A stretch of DNA of 58,681 nt from Candidatus Azambacteria bacterium. Lineage in GTDB: Bacteria; Patescibacteriota; Minisyncoccia; GWC2-36-17; M10-OD1-4. Below the pieces are notes generated by a model that saw nothing but the letters and a program-made list of their open reading frames with translations, did no database searches and was not told the origin of the DNA. The position numbers and the translations under genes were made by a program. This document shows, in pieces, positions 17,388-26,782 of the stretch; the first letter of the stretch is position 1; each line of letters starts with the position of its first letter. Location: positions 1-58,681 of the forward strand of contig JALTWS010000019.1 in NCBI GenBank assembly GCA_027048495.1. The letters are read 5' to 3'.

Positions 17388-17415
17388 AAAGCCCGATAAA
17401 TTTGTCGGGCTTTTT
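17388..17415 (+). terminator. Rho-independent terminator
   Basis: AAAGCCCGA-taaatttg-TCGGGCTTTTT. Confidence 0.9.
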
Positions 17416-17484
17416 CTTTGCAATTTTGTTTTTTTATGATAAATTATTTTTTGTTGGTAATAAGTAATTGTTTATTGTAATAAC

Positions 17485-17958
17485 ATGTCAAAAGCAAAAG
17501 AAAAAACTTTAATAATATTAAAACCAGATGCTGTTCAAAGGGGGCTTTTGGGTGATATTATATCAAGGTTTGAAAAAAAAGGATTAAAAATAGTCGGATT
17601 AAAAATGGCCCATCTTGATGATGTTATTTTAACTGAGCATTATATTCATCACAAAGACAAGCCTTTTTTTGATGATCTGAAAAAATTTATGAGCCAATCT
17701 CCGGTTGTGCTTGCTTGCCTTGAGGGGGTTGAGGCCATAAAGGTTGTAAGGGCAATGTGCGGTCCAACATCGGGAAGGGAAGCTCCTGCAGGAACGATAA
17801 GGGGAGATTTTTCAATATCTGTATCTTCAAATATAATTCATTCGTCTGATTCTGAAGAAACTGCAGAAAAAGAGATAAAAAGGTTTTTCAAAGAAGAAGA
17901 GCTGTTCTCTTATGACAGGTGTGACTTCTCTGTTATTTACTCAAAAGATGAATTGTAA
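17485..17958 (+). CDS. ndk: Nucleoside diphosphate kinase
   Basis: EKTLIILKPDAVQRGLLGDIISRFEKKGLKIVGLKM; MCGPTSGREAPAGTIRGDFSISVSSNIIHSSDSEETAEKEI. Confidence 0.96.
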   Translation: MSKAKEKTLIILKPDAVQRGLLGDIISRFEKKGLKIVGLKMAHLDDVILTEHYIHHKDKPFFDDLKKFMSQSPVVLACLEGVEAIKVVRAMCGPTSGREAPAGTIRGDFSISVSSNIIHSSDSEETAEKEIKRFFKEEELFSYDRCDFSVIYSKDEL

Positions 17959-18001
17959 ATTTTAAATATTTGTATTATATTTAAAGCGTGGGTTCTTTAA
18001 C

Positions 18002-18439
18002 ATGAGGGCTGGTCCGATGCTTAAGCTTGGTTTTGCGATTTTTTCACTGTTTTTTTCTTTTTTTGCCTTTGCTGAGAATGATGGTTTTGTTTACAAAGAA
18101 GAAGTTCTTTTAAAAAGAAGCATAATGCACCAAAAAGACATAAATGAGCTTGCAATTGCAAGCATTGATCTTTACTTTGAAGTTTTTGATAGATATTTTT
18201 CTGAAAAAGTGTCTTTTGAAATGAAAAAGAATCTAAGCGTAGCGCTTTATTATCATAGTGAAAGCATAAGAAAAGCAGAAGAGCTTTTAAATAAAGGCTA
18301 CAAAAGTTTGGCTTTGTTTCAAATTGGTTTAAATGATGCGGTAACTTTGAAGTTAATTGAAATTGACAGCAAAATAATGAACATTGTTGTTTTTGGAATA
18401 CAAAGCGAAGATGAAAGTTATAAAGGTGTTTTTATGTAA
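18002..18439 (+). CDS. Hypothetical secreted protein
   Basis: N-terminal signal peptide (LKLGFAIFSLFFSFFAFAEND), helical remainder. Confidence 0.5.
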   Translation: MRAGPMLKLGFAIFSLFFSFFAFAENDGFVYKEEVLLKRSIMHQKDINELAIASIDLYFEVFDRYFSEKVSFEMKKNLSVALYYHSESIRKAEELLNKGYKSLALFQIGLNDAVTLKLIEIDSKIMNIVVFGIQSEDESYKGVFM

Positions 18440-18470
18440 TTTTTTGTTGATTTATGATACTATAAAAGTA

Positions 18471-18650
18471 TCCCCGCCCGGCGTTAATGAACCAAGGTCA
18501 ACTATGTCTTTTTGGGATCCTTACATTGCTTTAGTTCGCTGGTTCGTCCGGGGGCTAAAGTTGCGGGAACCCACTTGGACGTTTGCTTGCGTTCATCAAT
18601 GTTGAGGCGGGGAATAAAAATACTCCGGATTTGTATCCGGAGTATTTTTA
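18471..18650 (+). ncRNA. Structured non-coding RNA candidate (long hairpin; 6S-like possible) with terminator
   Basis: CCCCGCC(18472..18478)/GGCGGGG(18606..18612), then CGGCGUUAAUGAAC pairing with GUUCAUCAAUGUUG; terminator AAAAATACTCCGGAT-ttgt-ATCCGGAGTATTTTT at 18616..18649; TATAAA about 10 nt before the 5' end. Confidence 0.6.
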
Positions 18651-18836
18651 TTTGTCTTGTTTGTGAATGCTTCTTATACATTTGGTGCAGGCTTTTATTC
18701 TTTTTTTGCCTATTGTTACCCATTGTAAGTTTGGAAATTTCCTTCTTTTTGTGGTTGGATTGTAGTTTCCGCGAAGCTTCACCAAAACTGTATTTACTTT
18801 TGAAGTTTTTTCACAAATTGGGCAAATTCTTGACAT
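18648..18836 (-). CDS. rpmB: 50S ribosomal protein L28
   Basis: MSRICPICEKTSKVNT...NYNPTTKRRKFPNLQWVTIGKKRIKACTKCIRSI. Confidence 0.88.
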   Translation of the reverse strand: MSRICPICEKTSKVNTVLVKLRGNYNPTTKRRKFPNLQWVTIGKKRIKACTKCIRSIHKQDK

Positions 18837-18938
18837 AGGTTTTTTTTAACGATTTATGGGCTAAATTTAACATGGCTTTTAAAAAAAATCAAGTTTTGAT
18901 ATACTTAATTGGCAGAAAAACAATTAATTTTTTAAAAT

Positions 18939-19595
18939 ATGCTTTTGTTTCAATTGTTTCAAAATAATCCAGCGCTTATAATACCTTGGCTTTTTGCTTT
19001 GCTTATTGCAATAACTGTCCACGAGTTTTCTCATGGGTATGCGGCATACAAGCTAGGAGATGATACAGCAGAAAGCGCAGGAAGATTAACTTTAAATCCA
19101 CTGAAGCATTTGGATCTTTTTGGCTCTTTGTTTTTGCTTTTGGTTGGCTTTGGTTGGGCAAAGCCGGTTCCTGTTAATTTATTTAAGATAAAAAAAGGCA
19201 ATCTTGGCCAGTTTATTGTTTCTGTTGCTGGAATATTTGCTAATTTGGTTATGGCAATTATAAGTATAATTTTTGTAAAGTTTCTTATATCTTCAGGATT
19301 TTCTGAGCTTAATTTTGCGGTTAAGTTTTTTGCTTTTTTGATTTATATAAATTTGGCTTTGTTTATTTTTAATTTGCTTCCTATAGCTCCTCTTGATGGA
19401 TACAGAATGTTTGAGGCTTTTGCTCCAAGGGCATTTTCCAGATTTGCTCCTTTTATGGAACAGTGGGGGTTTGTTATATTAATTGCTCTTGTATTTTTGA
19501 CAAATATAATAGGAATGCTTATAGGGGTTTTTATTTACTTTTTTTCTTTGGTATTTAATTTGCCTATATTCTCTTTGGCATTTGGTGGTCTTTAG
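18939..19595 (+). CDS. Site-2 protease family (M50) membrane metalloprotease
   Basis: ITVHEFSHGYAAYKLGDDTAESAGRLTLNPLKHLDLFG; NLLPIAPLDGYRMFEA. Confidence 0.93.
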   Translation: MLLFQLFQNNPALIIPWLFALLIAITVHEFSHGYAAYKLGDDTAESAGRLTLNPLKHLDLFGSLFLLLVGFGWAKPVPVNLFKIKKGNLGQFIVSVAGIFANLVMAIISIIFVKFLISSGFSELNFAVKFFAFLIYINLALFIFNLLPIAPLDGYRMFEAFAPRAFSRFAPFMEQWGFVILIALVFLTNIIGMLIGVFIYFFSLVFNLPIFSLAFGGL

Positions 19596-19705
19596 AAATT
19601 TAACAAGCACATTTAAAAATAAGTTTGTCGTGTTTTAACTTAATAAGAATAAGGATTGTATATAATATAAAACAAAAAATAAACTTTTGTCTGCTATTTT
19701 TACCT

Positions 19706-19741
19706 CACTCACCCAACTCACGATCGTGAGTTGGGTGAGTG
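19706..19741. repeat. 36-bp perfect palindrome
   Basis: CACTCACCCAACTCACGATCGTGAGTTGGGTGAGTG. Confidence 0.85.
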
Positions 19742-19761
19742 TTTGTTCTTAAAAGTTTTTT

Positions 19762-19795
19762 ACTCATTTGGCTTACGATCGCAAGTTAAATGAGT
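19762..19795. repeat. 34-bp imperfect palindrome related to 19706..19741
   Basis: ACTCATTTGGCTTACGATCGCAAGTTAAATGAGT; one mismatch and two G-U pairs. Confidence 0.75.
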
Positions 19796-19892
19796 GAAAG
19801 ATATTCTTGTTTTTGGTGGACTTATGATATTGACATAGGAATTTTTATTTTATAGTCTTTTTTTGGTACTTTTAACTTGTTGGAGGTGTGCT

Positions 19893-20102
19893 ATGGCAAA
19901 AGAATATGAGCTGTTGGGCCAGGTTATCTCAAGCGTTCACAAAGAAAAAGATGAGGCAGGAAATATTCAGGAAGTTGTTTTGGGATTTAATGGAGGAGGA
20001 GTTTTGTCTATCAAAAGATCTGACTCGGCAGTTGTTGACAACACGATAACAAGCGCTGTTGAGATTGCGTTTAACAATGAGATTATCGCAGTTATTTTTT
20101 GA
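19893..20102 (+). CDS. Small protein of unknown function (69 aa)
   Basis: MAKEYELLGQVISSVHKEKDEAGNIQEVVLGFNGGGVLSIKRSDS...; RBS ggaggtgtgct; TTGACA-17-TAGTCT promoter upstream; own terminator. Confidence 0.65.
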   Translation: MAKEYELLGQVISSVHKEKDEAGNIQEVVLGFNGGGVLSIKRSDSAVVDNTITSAVEIAFNNEIIAVIF

Positions 20103-20108
20103 AAAGTA

Positions 20109-20138
20109 GCGCCTGCAAAATTTTTGCAGGCGCATTTG
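20109..20138 (+). terminator. Rho-independent terminator
   Basis: GCGCCTGCAAAA-TTTTTGCAGGCGC. Confidence 0.7.
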
Positions 20139-20139
20139 C

Positions 20140-20168
20140 TTGACTTTATCTGTTTTTTTTGATAAATT
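20140..20168 (+). promoter_or_regulatory. Promoter candidate for rpsL-rpsG-fusA
   Basis: TTGACT-17 nt-TAAATT; followed by leader hairpin AAAGCGC-aag-GCGCTTT (20180..20196). Confidence 0.55.
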
Positions 20169-20232
20169 TAAGTCCACTTAAAGCGCAAGGCGCTTTTGTA
20201 TTTTTTTAAGTAATTTTTTATTTATTATTTTT

Positions 20233-20649
20233 ATGCCAACAATAAATCAATTAGTAAGAAAAAATAGAAAAAAACAAAAGAAAAAGTCAAAATCTCCTGC
20301 TATGCAAAGGGGCTTTAATAGTTTAAAAAACAAGCCAGTATTTTATCCTTCTCCTTTCAAAAGAGGGGTTTGTACCAAGGTTGCTACAACAACTCCAAAA
20401 AAACCAAACTCTGCCTTAAGAAAGATTGCAAGAGTTAGGTTAACAAACGGCATGGAAGTTACAGCATATATCCCGGGAGAAGGACATACTTTGCAGGAAC
20501 ACTCAGTTGTTATGATAAGAGGAGGAAGAGTGAAAGACCTGCCGGGAGTTAGGTATCATATAGTAAGAGGAGTTTTAGATGCTACTGGAGTTGAGGGAAG
20601 AAAACAAGAAAGGTCTAAGTACGGAACTAAAAAGCCTAAGTCTGAGTAA
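20233..20649 (+). CDS. rpsL: 30S ribosomal protein S12
   Basis: [15 protein letters not shown]...[30 protein letters not shown]. Confidence 0.98.
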   Translation: MPTINQLVRKNRKKQKKKSKSPAMQRGFNSLKNKPVFYPSPFKRGVCTKVATTTPKKPNSALRKIARVRLTNGMEVTAYIPGEGHTLQEHSVVMIRGGRVKDLPGVRYHIVRGVLDATGVEGRKQERSKYGTKKPKSE

Positions 20650-20659
20650 TTTTTAGATT

Positions 20660-21127
20660 ATGAGAAAAAAGCAAAAGTTTAAAAAAGATATAGCTCCAGA
20701 TAGAAAATACAACCATGTTGTTGTTGCAAAGCTTATAAAAACTATAATGTTGCACGGCAAGCTTACTGTTGCTGAAAAGATAGTTTATGATGCCCTAAAA
20801 GAGGTTGAGGAGATTACAAAATCAGATCCAATAGAGACTTTTGATCTTGCAATAAGGAATGTTTCTCCCGTTCTTGAAATAAAGTCAAAAAGGATAGGAG
20901 GGGCAAACTATCAAGTGCCAAGAGAAGTGAGAGGAGACAGAAAAATAACCCTTGCTTTAAGGTGGATAATATCTGCGGCAAAAGCAAAAAAAGGAAGCTC
21001 AATGGCGCACAGGCTTGCAGATGAGATTATTTTAGCTTCAAAAGGTGAGGGAGCTGCAATGAAAAAAAGAAATGATACTCAAAAAATGGCAGAGGCAAAC
21101 AAAGCGTTTGCTCACTTTGCTTGGTAG
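20660..21127 (+). CDS. rpsG: 30S ribosomal protein S7
   Basis: VEIKSKRIGGANYQVPREV-type motif; ALRWIISAAK; MAHRLADEI. Confidence 0.97.
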   Translation: MRKKQKFKKDIAPDRKYNHVVVAKLIKTIMLHGKLTVAEKIVYDALKEVEEITKSDPIETFDLAIRNVSPVLEIKSKRIGGANYQVPREVRGDRKITLALRWIISAAKAKKGSSMAHRLADEIILASKGEGAAMKKRNDTQKMAEANKAFAHFAW

Positions 21128-21163
21128 AATTTATTTAAAATTAACTTAATTTTTTTAAAAAAC

Positions 21164-23266
21164 ATGGCAAGAAGTTATCCTTTGGAAAGAACAAGAGATA
21201 TAGGTATTATTGCTCATATTGATGCTGGAAAAACAACAGTAACAGAAAGAATTTTATTTTATACTGGAGTGTCTCATAAGATAGGAGAAGTCCATGAAGG
21301 GGAGGCAATTATGGACTGGATGGAGCAAGAAAGAGAAAGGGGTATTACCATAACCTCTGCTGCTACAACATGTTTTTGGATTCCAACGTATGAATCCGGA
21401 GATAAGTCAAAAGAGTACAGATTTAATATCATAGATACTCCCGGACACGTTGACTTTACTGTTGAGGTAGAGCGTTCTTTGCGTGTTTTGGATGGTGGGA
21501 TTGTTGTTTTTGATGGAGTAGCTGGAGTTGAACCTCAATCAGAAACTGTATGGCACCAAGCTGATAAATACAATGTTCCAAGGATTTGTTTTATAAACAA
21601 GTTAGACAGGACAGGAGCAGATTGGAAAAAAGACTTAGATTCCATTCGTGAAAGATTAAATAAAAAAGCAATTCCTGTTCAAATACCTGTTGGCGCAGAA
21701 GCTGATTTTGAGGGTGTTATTGATCTTATAACTCAAAAAAAGATTACATTTTCTGGAGAAATGGGAGAAAAGTTAGAAGTTTCTGAAATACCAGACAATT
21801 TAAAAGAAGAGGCTGAAAAATGGAGAGAAGAAATGATAGATATGATAGCTTCCGAAGATGATGAGCTTGCAGAAAAATATCTTTCTGGTGAGGAGCTTTC
21901 AGTTCAGGACATTAAAAAAGCGCTAAGAAAAGCAACTCTAACAGGAGAGGTTAATCCGGTTTTGTGTGGAACCGCTTTGAAAAATAAGGGAGTTCAGTTG
22001 CTTTTGGACGCTGTGATTGACTATCTTCCTTCTCCTTTGGATATTCCTGCCATAGAAGGAGAGAATCCAAAAACAGGACAAAAAGAAACAAGGGAAGCAA
22101 GCGATGAGGCTCCTTTTGCTGCTTTGGCTTTTAAAATTGCAAATGATCCTTTTGTTGGTTCTTTAGCATTTTTTAGAGTTTATTCTGGAAAGCTTTCAAA
22201 AGGTTCTTATGTTTACAACTCAACAAAAGGCAAAAAAGAAAGGATAGGAAGGATATTAAGAATGCACTCAAATGAAAGAGAAGAAGTAGATGAAGTTTAT
22301 GCTGGAGAAATAGCGGCGGCAGTTGGCTTAAAAGAAACAACAACGGGAGATACTTTGTGTGATGAGAACAACCCAATAATACTTGAGCAGATAACATTTC
22401 CTGAACCTGTTATATCTTTGAGAATTGAACCAAAAACAAAAGCCGATCAAGAAAAAATGGGAATTGCTTTAAGAAGGTTAGCGGAGGAGGATCCTACTTT
22501 TAAAGTAAGAGTTGACCAAGAGACAGGAGAAACCATAATTTCTGGAATGGGAGAGCTTCATCTTGAAGTTTTGGTGGACAGGATGTTAAGAGAATTTAAA
22601 GTTGATGCTTCAATAGGAGCTCCTCAGGTAGCTTACAAAGAAACCATAAAAGGAACCGCAGAAGCAGAAGAAAAATATATTAAGCAGTCCGGAGGAAGAG
22701 GACAATACGGGCATGTTAAAATTAGAGTTGAACCCGCCGAAAAAAATGCCGGTTTTGTATTTATAAATGAAATTAAAGGAGGTGTTATCCCTCAAGAGTT
22801 TATACCCGCAGTTGAAAAAGGAGTAAAAGAGGCATTAGAAAAAGGTATTATTGCTGGTTATCCAATGCAGGATGTTAAAGTAACCTTGTTTGATGGGTCT
22901 TTTCATGAAGTTGATTCTTCTGAGGCGGCATTTAAAATTGCTGGTTCTATGGCGCTTAAATCTGCTGCGTCTTTGGCTAATCCGGTTTTGCTTGAGCCAA
23001 TTATGAAAGTCTCTGTTATAACTCCACCTGACTTTTTAGGAGATGTTACTGGAGATTTGAACTCAAGAAGAGGAAGGATAGAAAGTATGGAAGATAGAGG
23101 AAATATAAAAGTTGTAACAGCGCTTGTGCCTTTGGCAAATATGTTTGGTTATTCAACTCAGTTAAGGTCAATGACAGAAGGAAGAGCTTCTTACAGCATG
23201 GAATTTTCAAGTTATGAAGAAGCTCCTAAAAATGTTGCTGATGAGATTATAGCAGGTAAAAAATAA
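21164..23266 (+). CDS. fusA: Elongation factor G
   Basis: [46 protein letters not shown]. Confidence 0.98.
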   Translation: MARSYPLERTRDIGIIAHIDAGKTTVTERILFYTGVSHKIGEVHEGEAIMDWMEQERERGITITSAATTCFWIPTYESGDKSKEYRFNIIDTPGHVDFTVEVERSLRVLDGGIVVFDGVAGVEPQSETVWHQADKYNVPRICFINKLDRTGADWKKDLDSIRERLNKKAIPVQIPVGAEADFEGVIDLITQKKITFSGEMGEKLEVSEIPDNLKEEAEKWREEMIDMIASEDDELAEKYLSGEELSVQDIKKALRKATLTGEVNPVLCGTALKNKGVQLLLDAVIDYLPSPLDIPAIEGENPKTGQKETREASDEAPFAALAFKIANDPFVGSLAFFRVYSGKLSKGSYVYNSTKGKKERIGRILRMHSNEREEVDEVYAGEIAAAVGLKETTTGDTLCDENNPIILEQITFPEPVISLRIEPKTKADQEKMGIALRRLAEEDPTFKVRVDQETGETIISGMGELHLEVLVDRMLREFKVDASIGAPQVAYKETIKGTAEAEEKYIKQSGGRGQYGHVKIRVEPAEKNAGFVFINEIKGGVIPQEFIPAVEKGVKEALEKGIIAGYPMQDVKVTLFDGSFHEVDSSEAAFKIAGSMALKSAASLANPVLLEPIMKVSVITPPDFLGDVTGDLNSRRGRIESMEDRGNIKVVTALVPLANMFGYSTQLRSMTEGRASYSMEFSSYEEAPKNVADEIIAGKK

Positions 23267-23294
23267 TTAATAATTTTCTTTGGATTTTTTGCTT

Positions 23295-23603
23295 ATGTTA
23301 GATGATATAAAAAAAATACTAGAAGTTTCAAAAAGAGGGATAGTGGTTATGGAAAATGGAAAACCTGCTTATGTGGTCGTTCCTTTTGATGAGTACATAG
23401 GCGCAATTGAAGCAAGTAAAACTTATAACACAGCAGAGGAAATTGCCGGAAAAGAAATTGGCATAGCAGATGAAGTATTGAATGTTTACAAAAGAAAAGA
23501 AGAAAATGAATTGACGGAAAAAGATAGAAACATTTCTTTTGGAAGGGGAAACTATACGCAAAAAGACTTTGAAGAAATAGGAATAGAAGACCTTCCTTTT
23601 TAA
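23295..23603 (+). CDS. Phd/YefM-like antitoxin-fold protein, solitary
   Basis: EVSKRGIVVMENGKPAYVVVPFDEYIGAIE is reminiscent of Phd/YefM N-terminus; no toxin ORF adjacent. Confidence 0.55.
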   Translation: MLDDIKKILEVSKRGIVVMENGKPAYVVVPFDEYIGAIEASKTYNTAEEIAGKEIGIADEVLNVYKRKEENELTEKDRNISFGRGNYTQKDFEEIGIEDLPF

Positions 23604-23698
23604 AATACGGGGTTGACTTTGTTTTGTTTTTAGATTAAAATACTGAAATATTTTAAATAATAATAATAATTAAGTTAACAAATTTTTAAAGAGTTTGG

Positions 23699-23765
23699 TT
23701 TAACAGTTGGCTTTAAGTTACTGGAATGCTGATGGACCCTAGTAATTTCAAGCTTAATTGTTAAA
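23699..23765 (+). promoter_or_regulatory. Long hairpin in the tuf leader
   Basis: UUUAACAGUUGG (23699..23710) pairs with UUAAUUGUUAAA (23754..23765); inner UUACUGG/CCUAGUAA stem; ends 22 nt before tuf ATG. Confidence 0.65.
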
Positions 23766-23787
23766 TCGCTCTGAAAATTTTAAAAAT

Positions 23788-24981
23788 ATGGCAGAAAAAT
23801 TTGAAAGAACAAAGCCGCATGTTAACATAGGTACAATTGGCCATGTTGATCACGGCAAAACAACAACAACAGCTGCAATTTTGCATGCTTTGAATCTTGC
23901 TGGAAAAAAAGCAAGAGTTGAGACTGTGGATCAAATAGACACAGCTCCAGAAGAAAGAGAAAGAGGTATTACCATTGCATTACATCACTCTGAGTATGAG
24001 ACAGACAAAAGGCACTATGCTCACATTGATGCTCCAGGACACGCTGATTACATCAAAAACATGATTACAGGTGCTGCTCAGATGGACGGGGCAATTTTGG
24101 TTGTTGCCGCTCCGGATGGTCCTATGCCACAAACAAGAGAGCACATCCTTCTTGCAAAGCAAGTTGGTGTTCCTGCAATGGTTGTTTATTTAAACAAGAT
24201 GGACTTGGCAGAGGATCCAGAACTTGTTGATTTGGTTGAAGAAGAAATAAGAGAGCTTTTAACAAAATATGGTTACGATGGAGAAAATACTCCATTTATA
24301 AGAGGTTCATCAGTAAAAGCTCTTGAAGCTAACGATGTAAATGATGAAAATGTGCAAAAGATACTTGAGCTTATGAAAGCTGTAGATGAGTGGATTCCTG
24401 ATCCTGTAAGAGAAACAGACAAGCCTTTCTTGATGCCTATTGAAGATATATTCTCAATTGAAGGTAGAGGAACTGTGGTTACAGGAAGAGTTGAGAGAGG
24501 AGAAATAAAAGTTAACGATGAAGTTGAAATAGTTGGAATAAGAGAAACTCAAAAAACAGTTGTTACAGGAATTGAGATGTTCAATAAGAGTTTGGATTCT
24601 GCTATTGCAGGAGACAATGCAGGTCTTTTGTTAAGAGGAATGAAAAAAGAAGATGTTGAAAGAGGACAAGTACTTGCAAAGCCTGGAACTGTTACTCCAC
24701 ATACTGAGTTTGAAGCAGAAATTTATGTTTTGACAAAAGAAGAAGGTGGAAGACACTCTCCATTCTTTAACGGATACAAACCTCAGTTTTACATAAGGAC
24801 AACTGATGTTACTGGAGAGATAACTCTTCCTGAAGGAACAGAGATGGTTATGCCAGGAGACACTGTTAATGTTAAAGTTAAGTTAATAACTCCTATTGCT
24901 CTTGAAGAGAAACAAAGATTTGCTATTAGGGAAGGAGGAAAGACAGTTGGAGCTGGAGTTGTGTTGAAGATTATTGCATAA
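23788..24981 (+). CDS. tuf: Elongation factor Tu
   Basis: [40 protein letters not shown]; start at 23788. Confidence 0.98.
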   Translation: MAEKFERTKPHVNIGTIGHVDHGKTTTTAAILHALNLAGKKARVETVDQIDTAPEERERGITIALHHSEYETDKRHYAHIDAPGHADYIKNMITGAAQMDGAILVVAAPDGPMPQTREHILLAKQVGVPAMVVYLNKMDLAEDPELVDLVEEEIRELLTKYGYDGENTPFIRGSSVKALEANDVNDENVQKILELMKAVDEWIPDPVRETDKPFLMPIEDIFSIEGRGTVVTGRVERGEIKVNDEVEIVGIRETQKTVVTGIEMFNKSLDSAIAGDNAGLLLRGMKKEDVERGQVLAKPGTVTPHTEFEAEIYVLTKEEGGRHSPFFNGYKPQFYIRTTDVTGEITLPEGTEMVMPGDTVNVKVKLITPIALEEKQRFAIREGGKTVGAGVVLKIIA

Positions 24982-24986
24982 TTGTA

Positions 24987-25028
24987 AGCTAAAGCACTCC
25001 GCATTTTTTATGCGGAGTGCTTTAAGCT
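24987..25028 (+). terminator. Terminator between tuf and rpsJ
   Basis: AAAGCACTCCGCAT-ttttt-ATGCGGAGTGCTTT. Confidence 0.75.
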
Positions 25029-25051
25029 AAAATTGTATTTTGTTTAATAAA

Positions 25052-25375
25052 ATGGCAAAAGAAGAACAGATTCAAAAGTTAAGGATAAAAATAAGGGCCT
25101 ATGATAATAAGATCATAGACAACAGTGCGCGCCAAATAGTAGAAGCTGCCCAAAGGCAGGGAAATGGCGTAACAGGCCCTGTTCCTTTGCCAACAGAAAT
25201 AAGAAGGTACGCTGTTGGAAGGTCTACTTTTGTGCACAGAAGCGCAGGAGACCATTATGAGATGAGGATTCACAAAAGAATAATTGATATAGAAAATCCA
25301 AGCGCAAAAACTATAGATGCGCTTACAAATCTTAGTTTGCCTGCTGGAGTTGACATAGAAATAAAAATGATATAG
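25052..25375 (+). CDS. rpsJ: 30S ribosomal protein S10
   Basis: [29 protein letters not shown]...GPVPLPT. Confidence 0.97.
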   Translation: MAKEEQIQKLRIKIRAYDNKIIDNSARQIVEAAQRQGNGVTGPVPLPTEIRRYAVGRSTFVHRSAGDHYEMRIHKRIIDIENPSAKTIDALTNLSLPAGVDIEIKMI

Positions 25376-25381
25376 ATTGCA

Positions 25382-25417
25382 GATAATTCTGCAAAATGAA
25401 TTTTTGCAGAATTATTT
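25382..25417 (+). terminator. Terminator-like hairpin after rpsJ
   Basis: GATAATTCTGCAAAAT-ga-ATTTTTGCAGAATTATT. Confidence 0.6.
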
Positions 25418-25481
25418 GTAATTTAATGAGATTAAAAAAAGTTACAATTTATTAGATTTAAGCTTAAAAACAAAGCTTGAA

Positions 25482-25508
25482 AAAATATGAGCTTTGCTCA
25501 TATTTTTG
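25482..25508 (+). promoter_or_regulatory. Hairpin immediately upstream of rplC
   Basis: AAAAAATATGAGC-ttt-GCTCATATTTTTG, about 10 nt before the ATG at 25518. Confidence 0.55.
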
Positions 25509-25517
25509 TTTAAAAAA

Positions 25518-26117
25518 ATGAAATTTATTTTGGGAAAAAAATTAAATATGACGCAGATTTTTGACAAAGATGGAAATGTTGTTCCGGTAACTTTAGTTGA
25601 GGTTGATGACTGTACAGTTGTGCAGAAAAAAACAAATGAAAAGGACGGGTATGATGCTGTTCAAGTTGGATTTGGATACAAAAAAAGATTAAACAAACCA
25701 GAAAAAGGGCACATGAAAGATCTGGGGCAATTTGCTGTTTTGAAGGAGTTTAAAGGTGTTTTTGATTATAATGTTGGAGATAAAATAGGTATATCTACTT
25801 TTGAAGAGGGTGATGTAGTTAATGTAACAGGAACATCAAAAGGTAAAGGATTTCAGGGGGTTGTTAAAAGATATAATTTTGCTGGTGGACCTGCAAGCCA
25901 TGGACAGAAGCACAATTTAAGAACTCCCGGATCTATTGGGGCATTGGGCCCTCAAAAAGTATTTAAAGGTAAAAAAATGCCGGGAAGAATGGGATCAAAC
26001 AGAGTTTTTGTTAAAAATTTAAGAATAGTTAAGATTGATAAGGACAATAAAATTTTTGCCATATCTGGTGCTGTTCCCGGAAAAAGAGGAACAATATTAG
26101 AAATAGTTCAAAAATAA
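25518..26117 (+). CDS. rplC: 50S ribosomal protein L3
   Basis: FILGKKLNMTQIFDKDGNVVPVTLVE; KGKGFQGVVKRYNFAGGPASHG. Confidence 0.97.
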   Translation: MKFILGKKLNMTQIFDKDGNVVPVTLVEVDDCTVVQKKTNEKDGYDAVQVGFGYKKRLNKPEKGHMKDLGQFAVLKEFKGVFDYNVGDKIGISTFEEGDVVNVTGTSKGKGFQGVVKRYNFAGGPASHGQKHNLRTPGSIGALGPQKVFKGKKMPGRMGSNRVFVKNLRIVKIDKDNKIFAISGAVPGKRGTILEIVQK

Positions 26118-26119
26118 TT

Positions 26120-26776
26120 ATGGTAAATGTTGATTTGTACAACCAAAAAGGAGAAAAAATAGGTAGTGCTGACTTGCCGAAAAATATTTTTTCTGTTAAG
26201 CTAAATCCCGATTTAGTTAAGCAGGCTTATGTTGCTCAGATGGCAAACGCAAGGGTGGCTATTGCGCATACAAAAACAAGAGGAGAGGTAAGAGGAGGAG
26301 GAATTAAGCCTTGGAGACAAAAAGGAACTGGTAGAGCAAGACACGGATCAATTAGATCTCCTTTGTGGATTGGCGGAGGAGTAACTTTTGGTCCATCAAA
26401 AGAAAGAAATTTTTCCAAAAAGATAAACAAAAAACAAAAACAAAAAGCTTTGTTTATGGTTTTATCTTCAAAGCTAAATGACAAAGAATTAGTTTTGGTT
26501 GACAAATTGGAGTTTGGAGAGATAAAAACCAAAAAAGCAAAAGAGTTTACGGACACTTTGTTGTCAAAGGTTTTGAAAGTAGATTATGGAAAAATGCTTG
26601 TTGTGTTGCCATCAGACAACAAAGAGTTGGTTTTATCGTTAAGGAACATACCTTATGTTAAAATTGCGTATGCAAACAGTTTAAATATTGCTGATCTTTT
26701 GCATTATAGATACATAGTTTTATTGAAAGATTCAATTGATGTTATAAAAAATACATTTGTTAAGTTAAGCAAATAG
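26120..26776 (+). CDS. rplD: 50S ribosomal protein L4
   Basis: TRGEVRGGGIKPWRQKGTGRARHGSIRSPLWIGGGVTFGP. Confidence 0.97.
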   Translation: MVNVDLYNQKGEKIGSADLPKNIFSVKLNPDLVKQAYVAQMANARVAIAHTKTRGEVRGGGIKPWRQKGTGRARHGSIRSPLWIGGGVTFGPSKERNFSKKINKKQKQKALFMVLSSKLNDKELVLVDKLEFGEIKTKKAKEFTDTLLSKVLKVDYGKMLVVLPSDNKELVLSLRNIPYVKIAYANSLNIADLLHYRYIVLLKDSIDVIKNTFVKLSK

Positions 26777-26782
26777 AGAAGT

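Noticed and set aside
18384-18838. Plus/minus ORFs 18384..18605, 18512..18838 and 18502..18723
   Set aside because: Fall on the structured RNA, the terminator and antisense of rpmB; better explained by those
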